Shown one piece after another: positions 15,993 through 23,270 of a DNA stretch of 26,101 nt; position 1 is the first letter of the stretch, and every line of letters starts with the position of its first letter. Both the position numbers and the translations under genes were made by a program. The DNA lies in IMG/VR virus record IMGVR_UViG_3300002231_001788, positions 7 to 26,107 of that record. The stretch is one strand, 5' to 3'. The notes beneath the pieces were generated by a model that worked only from the letters and a program-made list of their open reading frames with translations, made no database searches and had not been told where the DNA came from. The stretch comes from a virus.

Positions 15993-17378
15993 TTATGAGC
16001 CTCTTTGTAAGTGTGAATAATTAAGGTTTCTTGCTTGGTATGTGGCGGCCACCCCACCAGATGCCGCAGGGGGCATGAACGGCCCCACTGTCCAGGGGCT
16101 TGCATATGTCACCCCGGCCATGTCTGTTGTGGCGGTGTTTGGTGCCACTCCTGTTGATGTAAAGCCAGAAGCAGTATGACAATATTCTGCATTTGTATCA
16201 TCACTGCTTATTAATTCCGTTGCCTCTGTCCTTGAATTATTCGGGTTATTTCCCGGTGCAGAGGTATCAGTTGCAGAGTTATTATCCCCTGTGGCTGAGT
16301 CCATTGTTTCAAAGTCTGTGGTATTTCCGTAACTCCAGCAATTTCTAAAGTCAGGGGCGGCGACAGTGTCATTGCATTTAAATCCAGCAGATCCGCAACT
16401 CCTTGCCCCGCAGTTCTCAACTAACCACTGGTTAGCGGCATCGGTGTAATATCCGTAATCACAGTCCCATGCTACGTTGTTGTAAGTTGTATGCTGAGAG
16501 GCTTTACAGGTTATGTAGCACCCGGCACCTGTTAGACTTCCACCATCATACCACATATCCCTTGCGGCTATTAAACAGCCTGAGTTAGTCCCAATTAACA
16601 GCCCTCGGGTACTGTTTGAACCGTTTGTGCTTCTTGTCTTTCTGAAGCCTGACTCAATGTGGTTGCCGCCTCCGGTTACATTCCATGCAATACCGTGAGA
16701 ATTATGGTTCACCGTCATAACCGGGGCCGCTGTGACATCACCGCCATGCGCTATATTTGAACCAAATGTTAACACGAACCCGCCAGAAGCATTTGAAAAG
16801 TTTGCCAGGGCAGTATCCGTGAAATTACCATTGGCATTGAAAGTTAAATTCCCTACCATAGTCCCTGCGTCTGCCGCCGCCGCCGCTGCATTGGCGTAGT
16901 CGTCCCCTACGTCAGGCCCGACTAAATATGTACCACTGGTCATGGCTTTGACATCACGGTATTTATTCCCCTCTGTCCATTCCTGCTCAAGTGCGGCTTT
17001 AGTTATTTTCTGAAAATCAACCGTCTTTGCGTCCAGCATTCCCATTGTATCGGGACTGCGCCATTTGCTTTTTAAGTCTGCATTCTTAAGGGCTGTTGAT
17101 AACTCATCCTCAAGAAAAAATAACTGTCTATCCCTTATTATCTGCCCCGGTATCACACCCTCAATAGGCTCCATAATTGCTTTCAGCCAGGGTAATAATG
17201 CCCTGTCCACCTCCATATGGGTAAAGGCTTCAGACTGTAACTTTTTAGGGTTTAGAATAAACTCCCCCGTTGTGGCCTCATCATGCCAGAAACAAGGCAT
17301 CAAGTGTTTTAGGCCCCCGTTCTTTTGGAGAGGGTTGTACTGGTCGTTTCTCTTTAAACAGAGTATTAAACGGTTCAT
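15993..17378 (-). CDS. Right-handed beta-helix protein, possible receptor-binding or depolymerase, 461 aa
   Basis: Residues about 1-150 are an unrecognised mixed region (CFWHDEATTGEF, then GVIPGQIIRDRQLFFLED). From about 150 the sequence becomes a likely right-handed parallel beta-helix: TYLVGPDVGDDYANAAAAA, then rungs with repeated Asn/Gly/Ser turns (NLTFNANGNF, NHNSHGIAWNVTGG, NNVAWDCDYGYYTDAANQW) and several Cys. Such folds occur in tailspikes and polysaccharide lyases or hydrolases, but I cannot identify catalytic residues. It starts at ATGA overlapping the 48-aa membrane protein. Its position between portal and scaffold is unusual for an appendage gene. The N-terminal domain may anchor it to the virion. 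Confidence 0.75.
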   Translation of the reverse strand: MNRLILCLKRNDQYNPLQKNGGLKHLMPCFWHDEATTGEFILNPKKLQSEAFTHMEVDRALLPWLKAIMEPIEGVIPGQIIRDRQLFFLEDELSTALKNADLKSKWRSPDTMGMLDAKTVDFQKITKAALEQEWTEGNKYRDVKAMTSGTYLVGPDVGDDYANAAAAAADAGTMVGNLTFNANGNFTDTALANFSNASGGFVLTFGSNIAHGGDVTAAPVMTVNHNSHGIAWNVTGGGNHIESGFRKTRSTNGSNSTRGLLIGTNSGCLIAARDMWYDGGSLTGAGCYITCKASQHTTYNNVAWDCDYGYYTDAANQWLVENCGARSCGSAGFKCNDTVAAPDFRNCWSYGNTTDFETMDSATGDNNSATDTSAPGNNPNNSRTEATELISSDDTNAEYCHTASGFTSTGVAPNTATTDMAGVTYASPWTVGPFMPPAASGGVAATYQARNLNYSHLQRGS

Positions 17379-17521
17379 TTCTTGCGGGTTGCCTCAAATA
17401 AAAGGTTCCAGATCCAGCCTATCTTATTCACTATCTCATCATCGCTCTTGGTGGGAGTCAGACGGGTAATAAGTGAAACTGCTGTGTATATTGCCGTGCC
17501 TATTGCTATGTATTCTGTCAT
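17375..17521 (-). CDS. Small single-pass membrane protein, 48 aa
   Basis: Starts MTEYIAIGTAIYTAVSL and contains a hydrophobic segment at about residues 4-19, then a polar part (TRLTPTKSDDE) and a helical end (GWIWNLLFEATRKK). GAGG lies six bases before the ATG. Its TGA overlaps the beta-helix start as ATGA. Its layout (one short membrane segment, then a charged tail) recalls small phage membrane proteins of unknown role; a lysis role is possible but unsupported. Confidence 0.65.
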   Translation of the reverse strand: MTEYIAIGTAIYTAVSLITRLTPTKSDDEIVNKIGWIWNLLFEATRKK

Positions 17522-17527
17522 AGTGCC

Positions 17528-17671
17528 TCACTTGCTTTTTCTTCTCGTTGCCGGTTTCCGTGATGGAGCTTTTTTAGCTATTTTCTGCATAGCCTTTGCC
17601 TCGGAAAGGGTTCTAGCATAACCTTCTTCTTCCCATTTCTTATTTTGTGTGCTCATTGATACGTTTGCCAT
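17528..17671 (-). CDS. Small basic protein, 47 aa
   Basis: Reads from an ATG at 17671 with a strong AAGGAGG site five bases upstream. The translation begins MANVSMSTQNKKWEEEGYAR and ends in a Lys/Arg-rich tail (KKAPSRKPATRRKSK). The tail could bind nucleic acid or acidic protein surfaces. It has no recognised domain. Its position between the 108-aa TM protein and the 48-aa TM protein is well filled (9-bp and 6-bp gaps), which supports it being real. Confidence 0.65.
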   Translation of the reverse strand: MANVSMSTQNKKWEEEGYARTLSEAKAMQKIAKKAPSRKPATRRKSK

Positions 17672-17680
17672 ATCGCCTCC

Positions 17681-18007
17681 TTATTTGCTTTTAAATATCT
17701 CTCCTGAAATTATCCTTACCTCTGAACCAAGTTCATTTACTCTTGTATGGGTGCGCTCTCCTGTTCGTTTTACATCCATTAAGGTGTCATTTCTGCGATC
17801 ACCCTTCTCTGACATTGAGACTAGAATTTCCTTCATATCACCCACTAAACCCTTTAAATTTGTTTTATACTCCATATCCTTTATATCAGCTTCAGTCAAT
17901 TGTGGGCTTTTGGGTGTTAGAGACTTAATTAATTCAAATAGCTTGCTTATCACAAATACACATACAGCACCCAAAACGCCTATCTCTGAAGGGGTTAATT
18001 CACTCAT
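17681..18007 (-). CDS. Membrane-anchored coiled-coil protein, 108 aa
   Basis: Residues about 8-27 form one transmembrane segment (IGVLGAVCVFVISKLFELI). The remainder is polar and mostly helical, with an N-proximal LTPKSPQLTE linker and a heptad-like C-terminal part. This layout fits a spanin-like, holin-like or XhlA-like protein, but no family can be assigned. It overlaps the portal stop as ATGA, with GGAAGG upstream. No endolysin gene is visible in the window, so a lysis role rests only on topology. It could also be a virion or assembly membrane anchor. Confidence 0.65.
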   Translation of the reverse strand: MSELTPSEIGVLGAVCVFVISKLFELIKSLTPKSPQLTEADIKDMEYKTNLKGLVGDMKEILVSMSEKGDRRNDTLMDVKRTGERTHTRVNELGSEVRIISGEIFKSK

Positions 18008-20298
18008 TCACCTTCCTTTGTTTCCACGTTGTACGTTTTCCCTTCAGGTGTGGTGATGACTGACTTTTTCACTTTTGAACCCTCAACCGATACGTTCACC
18101 ACTGGGGGTTTTGTATCAGTTTTTGGCTCTGGTTTCGGCTTTTCTTCTGGCTTATTCTCTATGGTAGCCTTTTGCAGTTCAATTTTCTGCTGTTCGATCT
18201 TAATATCCTCTAACTGGGCCTCTCTGTCACGCTGGTGTTGAGACTGTATCTTTATCATTTCAACTTGTAATTTATCTGAATTAACCTTTTCGGTGGACTC
18301 TGTCTCAAGATCCACTTTAAGCAGGCTCTGCTCTAATTCCTTTGCCTTGAGGTTCAATTCCCCCTCTATCTGCATTTTCTTCAACTGCAAGTCCTGCGCC
18401 TTTAGCTGTAATTCCTGCATTTTGTTCTGTTGGTTCTGGACTTCTGCTGCGCTCTTATCGGCCTGAGACTTCTCAAGTGCCTGTTGCATCTGCATCATTT
18501 GCTGTTGGGCTTGCTGTAACTGTTGCTGACACTGTTGCAACTGCTGTTGCAATACAACCATTTCGTTATTTTCGCCCTCTTCTGCCTTAACCTGTGTAGT
18601 AATACCGGGGATCTGCTGTTCAATAGCAAATTCTAGTCTGTCAGCTAACGGGTCTTTGCCTTTCCAATCCTGTGTTCTTACCACTAAATCACTAGCTACA
18701 TTCTGAACAAGGGGAACATGACTAATTAATTCCATCATTCCCGCCGCCTGTTCTTCCCTGGCAGTATTTGTACTCGGGCCAGTGGCTACAGTTACGTTAA
18801 ATTCACCTGTGCCTAAACCGGGATCATCCTCATTCTGTAGAATCTGTAATACATCTTCCTCATCATCTTCACCCATTATTGTAAGTGCTCGGGGCGTGTC
18901 GTATACAATCGGTAAGGCTGAGTTAATCACTCTGCCCTCATGGGTGACACCATAAATACTGTTTTGAGTGTAGTGGTAATTGGCGTTTTCCCCTTGTGCC
19001 TGTCTGGCTCTAATTGCTACACCTGACGTTTCATTACTCCGCTGACCAATTGAGGCATCGTAAATGCCCGTTATAGCCTTGCAGTCCTCAATTATCTCAT
19101 GTCTCTGGTTTACCAGCCCTTGAGGTACACCGGCAAACTGTGTTCTTTGTGGGGGTGGGACTAAGTTTCCTTCAAAAGTGGTTGGTTTGTAAAGTAGGGT
19201 GGAATCATTACTGCGGTTGGCATTTGCCCACATCTTCTCATAACCCTCATCCTGGCCCTCTGCCATTACCCACGGACTGCGGGGGCTGAGTGCTATTAAT
19301 TCTGCCTCTTGGCTTGCTACATAGTTGTAAAGAGTAAGCGGATCACGAATATCCCTTAACAGTCCTTTTAATATCAGCCTGCCGTCAACCGTTGTTTCCC
19401 TGCCTATATTCGTTATAATTGGAATGAACTTAAAGGGAAGCCTCTCCCTATCCAGTATCTCCTCACTGGTTATCTTATACCACCACCATTCAGCGTCCTC
19501 AACCTCTCGTTTCTTGATAATCTTTTCATGTGGGTGAAGCTCTCTTTCAAGCATGTCCTTATAAACTGTTACCGTCTCACCTTCCGATCCGTCCTCACCA
19601 TACCCCTCAATGACTAAAAGTGTTCTTTTCTTAGGCTTCAAACAGTAGTATTCAGCCCATGTCACACGATCAACGGTACTCCATTTGTGGTTGGAATAAC
19701 CCTCCCATGAGGAGCTTTTAGCGTCTGGGTATTCTTCTTTAAATTCTTTTCTGCGCTGTGTATGAACTATAAATCCGAATTTACAGTCAGAATAGTCTGG
19801 TTTCTTTCGGTTAATGTCCATATAAACCGTAAATGGATCGGGAATAGGCTCTACAATTATCTTTTTATCTACACTCTCGGGGTTCTCCCACTCTGTTTTG
19901 ACAATGTAGTGGCCCCGGCCCATATCAACGGCATCATCAAAAGCCTGGTTTCTGGCCATGACTGACTTGCTGTCATACTGAATGTGCCTGATTACGCCCT
20001 GTCGCCTTTCGGCTACCTTTTCGTTGTCGCCTTCTGTCGTAGGGGAAATTTTAATACTTGGGGCTATCTGCCTATTTTGGTTTTTCAGATGGTCTGTAAA
20101 TTGGTTGCTGCGCTGGACTGTTAAACAGAACCGGCCTCCGTCCTCTCTTGACTTTCTGTCATTCGGATCCCATTGATCGCCAAGTCCAAACAGCTTATCA
20201 AGGCGCATCTTTTCCCGCTGCTCACCCTCAAAGTCCTCTACCTCTTTAAACCGTTCTAAGGCCAGTGTTAATAGTTCTTGATCTTTTTTACTAGCCAT
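18004..20298 (-). CDS. Portal protein, P22 gp1-like
   Basis: 764 aa, close to P22 portal (725 aa). The N-terminal region carries the family pattern: FGLGDQWDPNDRKSREDGGR, then LTVQRSNQFTDHLKNQNRQ, and GRGHYIVKTEW near 130. Middle sequences ITGIYDASIGQRSNETSG and AIRARQAQG are also typical. Residues about 584-716 are a long Gln-rich coiled coil, the likely barrel helix extended into the capsid, followed by a Pro/Lys linker and a short beta tail (about 734-764). ATG at 20298 is preferred over an in-frame GTG six bases upstream because AGGAG lies five bases before it. The portal forms the dodecameric DNA gate on which TerL docks. Confidence 0.92.
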   Translation of the reverse strand: MASKKDQELLTLALERFKEVEDFEGEQREKMRLDKLFGLGDQWDPNDRKSREDGGRFCLTVQRSNQFTDHLKNQNRQIAPSIKISPTTEGDNEKVAERRQGVIRHIQYDSKSVMARNQAFDDAVDMGRGHYIVKTEWENPESVDKKIIVEPIPDPFTVYMDINRKKPDYSDCKFGFIVHTQRRKEFKEEYPDAKSSSWEGYSNHKWSTVDRVTWAEYYCLKPKKRTLLVIEGYGEDGSEGETVTVYKDMLERELHPHEKIIKKREVEDAEWWWYKITSEEILDRERLPFKFIPIITNIGRETTVDGRLILKGLLRDIRDPLTLYNYVASQEAELIALSPRSPWVMAEGQDEGYEKMWANANRSNDSTLLYKPTTFEGNLVPPPQRTQFAGVPQGLVNQRHEIIEDCKAITGIYDASIGQRSNETSGVAIRARQAQGENANYHYTQNSIYGVTHEGRVINSALPIVYDTPRALTIMGEDDEEDVLQILQNEDDPGLGTGEFNVTVATGPSTNTAREEQAAGMMELISHVPLVQNVASDLVVRTQDWKGKDPLADRLEFAIEQQIPGITTQVKAEEGENNEMVVLQQQLQQCQQQLQQAQQQMMQMQQALEKSQADKSAAEVQNQQNKMQELQLKAQDLQLKKMQIEGELNLKAKELEQSLLKVDLETESTEKVNSDKLQVEMIKIQSQHQRDREAQLEDIKIEQQKIELQKATIENKPEEKPKPEPKTDTKPPVVNVSVEGSKVKKSVITTPEGKTYNVETKEGE

Positions 20299-20367
20299 GC
20301 GCACTCCTGCGGGTAAAATGTGGGTGCGCCACTAAGGCGGGGAGCAGTTTTCAGGCATACTCAAGCC

Positions 20368-20568
20368 CTAATATAAAATTCTTATTGCAATGTTGGTATT
20401 AAAAAATGCCTCATCAAAATTATAGTCAATGTGAGCCTGTTCATATACCTCACAATCGCAGAGACTACAGCGGTATTCTCCTACATCATGGCCTAAAGCA
20501 GAATATCTGTTATGCCATATAGCCTCACTGCCACAGTATTTGCAAATAGGTGTCATTGGTTCTCTCAT
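20368..20568 (-). CDS. Zinc-ribbon mini-protein between TerL and portal, 66 aa
   Basis: Two Cys pairs, CKYCG near residue 9 and CSLCDC near 33, flank a short WHNRYSALGHDVGEYR segment, giving a probable one-zinc ribbon. The C-terminal part is acidic and aromatic (HIDYNFDEAFFN). The start could be either ATG (20568 or 20556); neither has a strong ribosome binding site, and I report the longer one. It is not a known portal or terminase component to my knowledge. Adjacent gaps are 63 bp (portal side) and 127 bp (TerL side). Confidence 0.65.
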   Translation of the reverse strand: MREPMTPICKYCGSEAIWHNRYSALGHDVGEYRCSLCDCEVYEQAHIDYNFDEAFFNTNIAIRILY

Positions 20569-20695
20569 AATGCTTACTTTCTATAACTAATATATTTCCA
20601 TAACTGCTTAATACAAGCTAAAAGTGTCAATCAGTCCCGGCTGGGTAATTTCTCTCTGTTTCTGTTGGATGCTTAAAATATCTCATATAATTCCC

Positions 20696-22030
20696 TTATC
20701 CAAATGCACTACTTGGTATGTGTACAATGCGCTCTTTCTTCTTGGTTTGATCTCTCACTAGGGAGGGAAATAGCTCTGTAATAGCCCATACAAGCGCATC
20801 ACCCCTGTTTGGGGAATCCTCGCCCACATAGCCCACTGTTGAAAAGCCCTGTAATTCATCCTCTAACTTGCCAAAATGGCCCACATGGCGCACCTTGCCC
20901 TGCTCATACAATGCGCTTATGGGTTCTGCCCTCACTGACTTGCCCCTACTAGCGGTTACGAACTTAAAAGGGACGTTAGGCTTTGCTGTCTGGATGGTAA
21001 AGCGTACCATCTCACCGCCATAGTTCTTTTCACCCACTATTATATCTGCTAAATGCCTATCAAATGCGCTTGTAGCTACTGTTCCCCATGTCTTAGGGCC
21101 AGCTTTGACTGTGCAGTCCTCTAAAACATAAGAATTACCATCAGTGCCCATTCCAGCTATAATTATGCCTATTTCATCATTATGGGCGTTGTCCTCATCA
21201 CCACTCCCAGAGGGATCAACAGCTACCACTACCCTCACAAAATCAGGTAATTGGCCATCAATAACCCTGTATTGATCAATTATGACATCTGAGAACAAGG
21301 CGTTTGGGTTGGCATCAGCAAATTCACCCTCAAAGAACCTCTTTTTCATTCTGGGTGACATCTGGGCCAATGAGTCAACATATGACTGGTTCAGGTTCTC
21401 CAAGTTGTCACCAGGGTTCATTTGTAAGCTACAGTAATTATCCATTAAGGCTACATTCTTCTTGGTATCGGGATCTAATTTCCTTATAAATAATAGGTAA
21501 CTCCAATGAATCATGCTTGAGGGGTTGCAGTCGTAATACATTCTGGGCTTCATTATCCTGCTTTCGCCGTCTATTTTCTGCTCTACAAGCTGTGCAAGGC
21601 GGGTTGTGACCGTCTCCCTGGCTGAGTTGCTTATCTGGCTGCACTCATTCAGGTAAATAGTCACATACTCATTTCCCAGTATCTTTTCTGTTCGTTCCTT
21701 ATCATCCAGCCCCCCGAACCATATCTCAGAACCATTGCTGAAACTGGCAAAGAAGTCTGTTTTGTTCATATTGTAGGGAATATCAGGGAATGCCAGTGTC
21801 ATTATCTTTGGGAAGGTGTCAAGAACTACAGAGCTTTTAATGTGGTTGAATCTGTATCTTAATACAGCGTGTCTGCTCTTTGGGGCTTTTAAAGCTCTAA
21901 TAATGGTGCAATAGATGAGAAATGCTGTTTTGCCACTCCTGGACCCACCAAATAGCATAATGTGTTCAGCCTCACCAGTTGCTAGCTCATGAGCTTCTTT
22001 CTGCTTGGCAGTGAGTTTAAAGTTTGTCAT
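20696..22030 (-). CDS. Terminase large subunit (packaging ATPase and nuclease)
   Basis: 444 aa. The ATPase domain has Walker A GGSRSGKT (about 28-35), a Walker B-like YVTIYLNE (about 122-129, Asn before the catalytic Glu) and a coupling motif YYDCNP (about 165-170). The RNase H-like nuclease domain has VVAVDPSGSG (about 268-277, catalytic Asp) and DSPNRGDALVWA (about 405-416). TerL cuts concatemers and drives DNA into the portal. ATG at 22030 is taken; an adjacent upstream GTG is less likely. The start overlaps the end of the small-terminase gene by 14 bp, so translation is coupled. Length and motifs fit the family used by many short-tailed phages. Confidence 0.95.
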   Translation of the reverse strand: MTNFKLTAKQKEAHELATGEAEHIMLFGGSRSGKTAFLIYCTIIRALKAPKSRHAVLRYRFNHIKSSVVLDTFPKIMTLAFPDIPYNMNKTDFFASFSNGSEIWFGGLDDKERTEKILGNEYVTIYLNECSQISNSARETVTTRLAQLVEQKIDGESRIMKPRMYYDCNPSSMIHWSYLLFIRKLDPDTKKNVALMDNYCSLQMNPGDNLENLNQSYVDSLAQMSPRMKKRFFEGEFADANPNALFSDVIIDQYRVIDGQLPDFVRVVVAVDPSGSGDEDNAHNDEIGIIIAGMGTDGNSYVLEDCTVKAGPKTWGTVATSAFDRHLADIIVGEKNYGGEMVRFTIQTAKPNVPFKFVTASRGKSVRAEPISALYEQGKVRHVGHFGKLEDELQGFSTVGYVGEDSPNRGDALVWAITELFPSLVRDQTKKKERIVHIPSSAFG

Positions 22031-22301
22031 CACCCTTATTGAGTGTTACGGTCATTTCGCTTTTAACGTCTGCTTCTATCTCTGTTGGTTGTTTTCTTTC
22101 AACATAAGGGAGTAGGACTTCAGCTATTTTTCTTTTAATGCTTGGTTCTGTGTTTTCTGCCCACATTTCCTCAAGCAGGACTTCAACCGGGCCTTGTTTG
22201 CCGCTTGCTCTTATTTGTTCTAATAGCTTAGCCCTTCTACTTGACTTTCCTTTAATGGAGCCACCGTATTTTTTTCCACCTTTTGGCCTACCTGCTGGCA
22301 T
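22017..22301 (-). CDS. Probable terminase small subunit, 94 aa
   Basis: A basic N-terminus (MPAGRPKGGKKYGG) resembles small DNA-binding terminase partners. A helical part follows (KLLEQIRASGKQGPVEVLLEEMW), then a second helix (IKRKIAEVLLPYVERK) and an acidic C-terminus. It lies just upstream of TerL with an overlap, the usual place for TerS. No full helix-turn-helix can be drawn from the sequence, so the assignment is mostly from position and general shape. It is shorter than P22 gp3 (162 aa), which also argues for caution. Confidence 0.6.
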   Translation of the reverse strand: MPAGRPKGGKKYGGSIKGKSSRRAKLLEQIRASGKQGPVEVLLEEMWAENTEPSIKRKIAEVLLPYVERKQPTEIEADVKSEMTVTLNKGDDKL

Positions 22302-22337
22302 AACTAAAAATTACTGTTAAGTATTTAGTTTTTTGAG

Positions 22338-22391
22338 TTAGTACCCACTAGGTTTGGGGCGTTTTACTCGTTTAGTTGGTTTCTTTTTCAT
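22338..22391 (-). CDS. Very small basic peptide, 17 aa
   Basis: The ATG overlaps the TGA of the preceding 58-aa gene (ATGA). The peptide is M-K-K-K-P-T-K-R-V-K-R-P-K-P-S-G-Y, almost all basic and Pro. A TGGGAAT stretch upstream is a weak ribosome binding site. The coupled overlap and extreme composition are the only support. It may be a real micro-protein or a translational link leading to TerS. Confidence 0.35.
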   Translation of the reverse strand: MKKKPTKRVKRPKPSGY

Positions 22392-22564
22392 ATTCCCATT
22401 TGATCCCATTCCTCAACCAGTGCCTCTCTTTCTTCCTGGGAGGCTGAGTAGTATTTGTCTTTGACAATTTGTTTCATTTTGGTAAAGTGATCGGTTAGTC
22501 TCAGTCCTTTATCATTGCATATCTGTATAGCGACTAAATCGAGTCTGTGTTGTAAACCACTCAT
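22388..22564 (-). CDS. Small hypothetical protein, 58 aa
   Basis: Starts MSGLQHRLDLVAIQICNDKG, with a helical middle (HFTKMKQIVKDKYY) and an acidic end (EEREALVEEWDQMGI). The ATG at 22564 is chosen because it overlaps the stop of the 28-aa membrane ORF as ATGA and has CAGGT upstream; a longer reading from 22579 lacks a ribosome binding site. No family is recognised. It is one of the small genes leading into the packaging operon. Confidence 0.65.
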   Translation of the reverse strand: MSGLQHRLDLVAIQICNDKGLRLTDHFTKMKQIVKDKYYSASQEEREALVEEWDQMGI

Positions 22565-22647
22565 TGAGTACCTGTACATAGAGTATAAAGAATTATTGCT
22601 GTTATAGCAAGTATTAAAACTATTTCATGGGGTTGGGGCGTGTTCAT
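22561..22647 (-). CDS. Tiny single-pass membrane peptide, 28 aa
   Basis: From ATG at 22647 the peptide reads MNTPQPHEIVLILAITAI and continues ILYTLCTGTQ, with one hydrophobic segment from about residue 8 to 24. Its TGA overlaps the next ATG (ATGA). There is no obvious ribosome binding site. The gap to the helix-turn-helix gene is only 13 bp. The membrane segment and coupling support a real gene; the function is unknown. Confidence 0.5.
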   Translation of the reverse strand: MNTPQPHEIVLILAITAIILYTLCTGTQ

Positions 22648-22659
22648 TGGTGTTGTTTG

Positions 22660-22815
22660 TTAATGGGTGTCATGGCCCCTCAAGGTGAATCCTAGCTTTT
22701 TAATGGCCCATAAGGGAATGGTTTCAAGTTTAATCCAGTTTAGTACTGTTCTGTAGCTTACTCCGCAGGTTTCAGCTATTTCATAGCGGGTGTGGTGTTT
22801 AAGTAGAGGGTTCAA
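22660..22815 (-). CDS. Small helix-turn-helix DNA-binding protein, 51 aa (TTG start)
   Basis: Read from TTG at 22815, which has AGGAG five bases upstream (AGGAGTTTAATTG). The peptide begins M-N-P-L-L-K-H-H-T. Residues about 10-30 form a clear helix-turn-helix: RYEIAETCGVSYRTVLNWIK, with Ala in helix 1, Gly in the turn and Val/Leu/Trp packing in the recognition helix. The rest (ETIPLWAIKKLG) continues as a short helix. It overlaps the upstream gene's end by 17 bp. It has the size of a Cro-like or excisionase-like regulator. It is the third gene after the 23.27-kb promoter, so autoregulation is possible. Confidence 0.65.
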   Translation of the reverse strand: MNPLLKHHTRYEIAETCGVSYRTVLNWIKLETIPLWAIKKLGFTLRGHDTH

Positions 22816-23059
22816 TTAAACTCCTGATATGGTTATACATTCCCCTTTGGGCGGTTCCAATTTCCCCCATGCCGTGAAAGTCAATTAATACCTTTAATTC
22901 TGCTCTTAAAGAAATCAGAGGCTCGGAAGAGTCCGACTCTTTTAATACCCTCTTACTTTGCCCTTGCAATGGCGGGGTAAGCCTCTTTGAGCGTGATTCT
23001 ATTGTTTTTCTAGCGTCTCTCTGGAAGGCGTGAGCCTCCCAAAATTCACCGTCACTCAT
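22799..23059 (-). CDS. Hypothetical protein, 86 aa
   Basis: No family recognised. It has an N-terminal helix (GEFWEAHAFQRDARKTIE), a basic/Pro linker (SKRLTPPLQGQSKR), a Ser-rich joint, and a C-terminal helical part (LISLRAELKVLIDFHGMGEIG). No Cys or membrane segment. It follows the promoter-proximal 58-aa gene with an ATGA overlap and its end contains the start region of the helix-turn-helix gene. Confidence 0.7.
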   Translation of the reverse strand: MSDGEFWEAHAFQRDARKTIESRSKRLTPPLQGQSKRVLKESDSSEPLISLRAELKVLIDFHGMGEIGTAQRGMYNHIRSLIEPST

Positions 23060-23232
23060 ATTTCTATTCCTCTGAGTGAAACTACCTTTGCAAGCTGTCC
23101 ATCATTCCAAACCCCGTTAGGCTCTACACCCATTCTTGAGTATAATTCAGATAATTTTGTTGAGTTAAGCTGTGTTTTGATGATGTGGAGGTTCTTATTA
23201 AAAGTCTCTGTTAATTTTGTGAAGTCTGTCAT
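23056..23232 (-). CDS. First gene after the main promoter, hypothetical, 58 aa
   Basis: Starts MTDFTKLTETFNKNL, helical, with YSRMGVEPNGVWNDGQ near the middle and a short basic end. ATG at 23232 is chosen: AAGGAGACGAA lies just upstream, whereas an in-frame upstream ATG (23262) lies at the predicted transcription start and has no ribosome binding site. Function is unknown. The 18 bp around its start are identical to those at the scaffold gene start (14518-14535). Confidence 0.75.
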   Translation of the reverse strand: MTDFTKLTETFNKNLHIIKTQLNSTKLSELYSRMGVEPNGVWNDGQLAKVVSLRGIEI

Positions 23233-23270
23233 TTCGTCTCCTTGGTTTGTTGTGTTGTTCATATACTTAT

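Noticed and set aside
17065-17469. 134-aa plus-strand open frame
   Set aside because: Antisense to the beta-helix gene and the 48-aa membrane gene, both well supported; no start signal.
20305-20367. Hairpin CGCC-ACTAA-GGCG as a terminator before the portal gene
   Set aside because: Only a 4-bp stem and no U-run; a terminator here would also cut the operon.
20625-20630. TTGACA on the minus strand upstream of the zinc-ribbon gene
   Set aside because: No acceptable -10 box lies 16-18 bp downstream, so it is not reported as a promoter.
20627-20686. 19-codon open frame after TerL with AAGGGA upstream
   Set aside because: Too short, not coupled to a neighbour by overlap, and no distinctive composition; possible but not supported.
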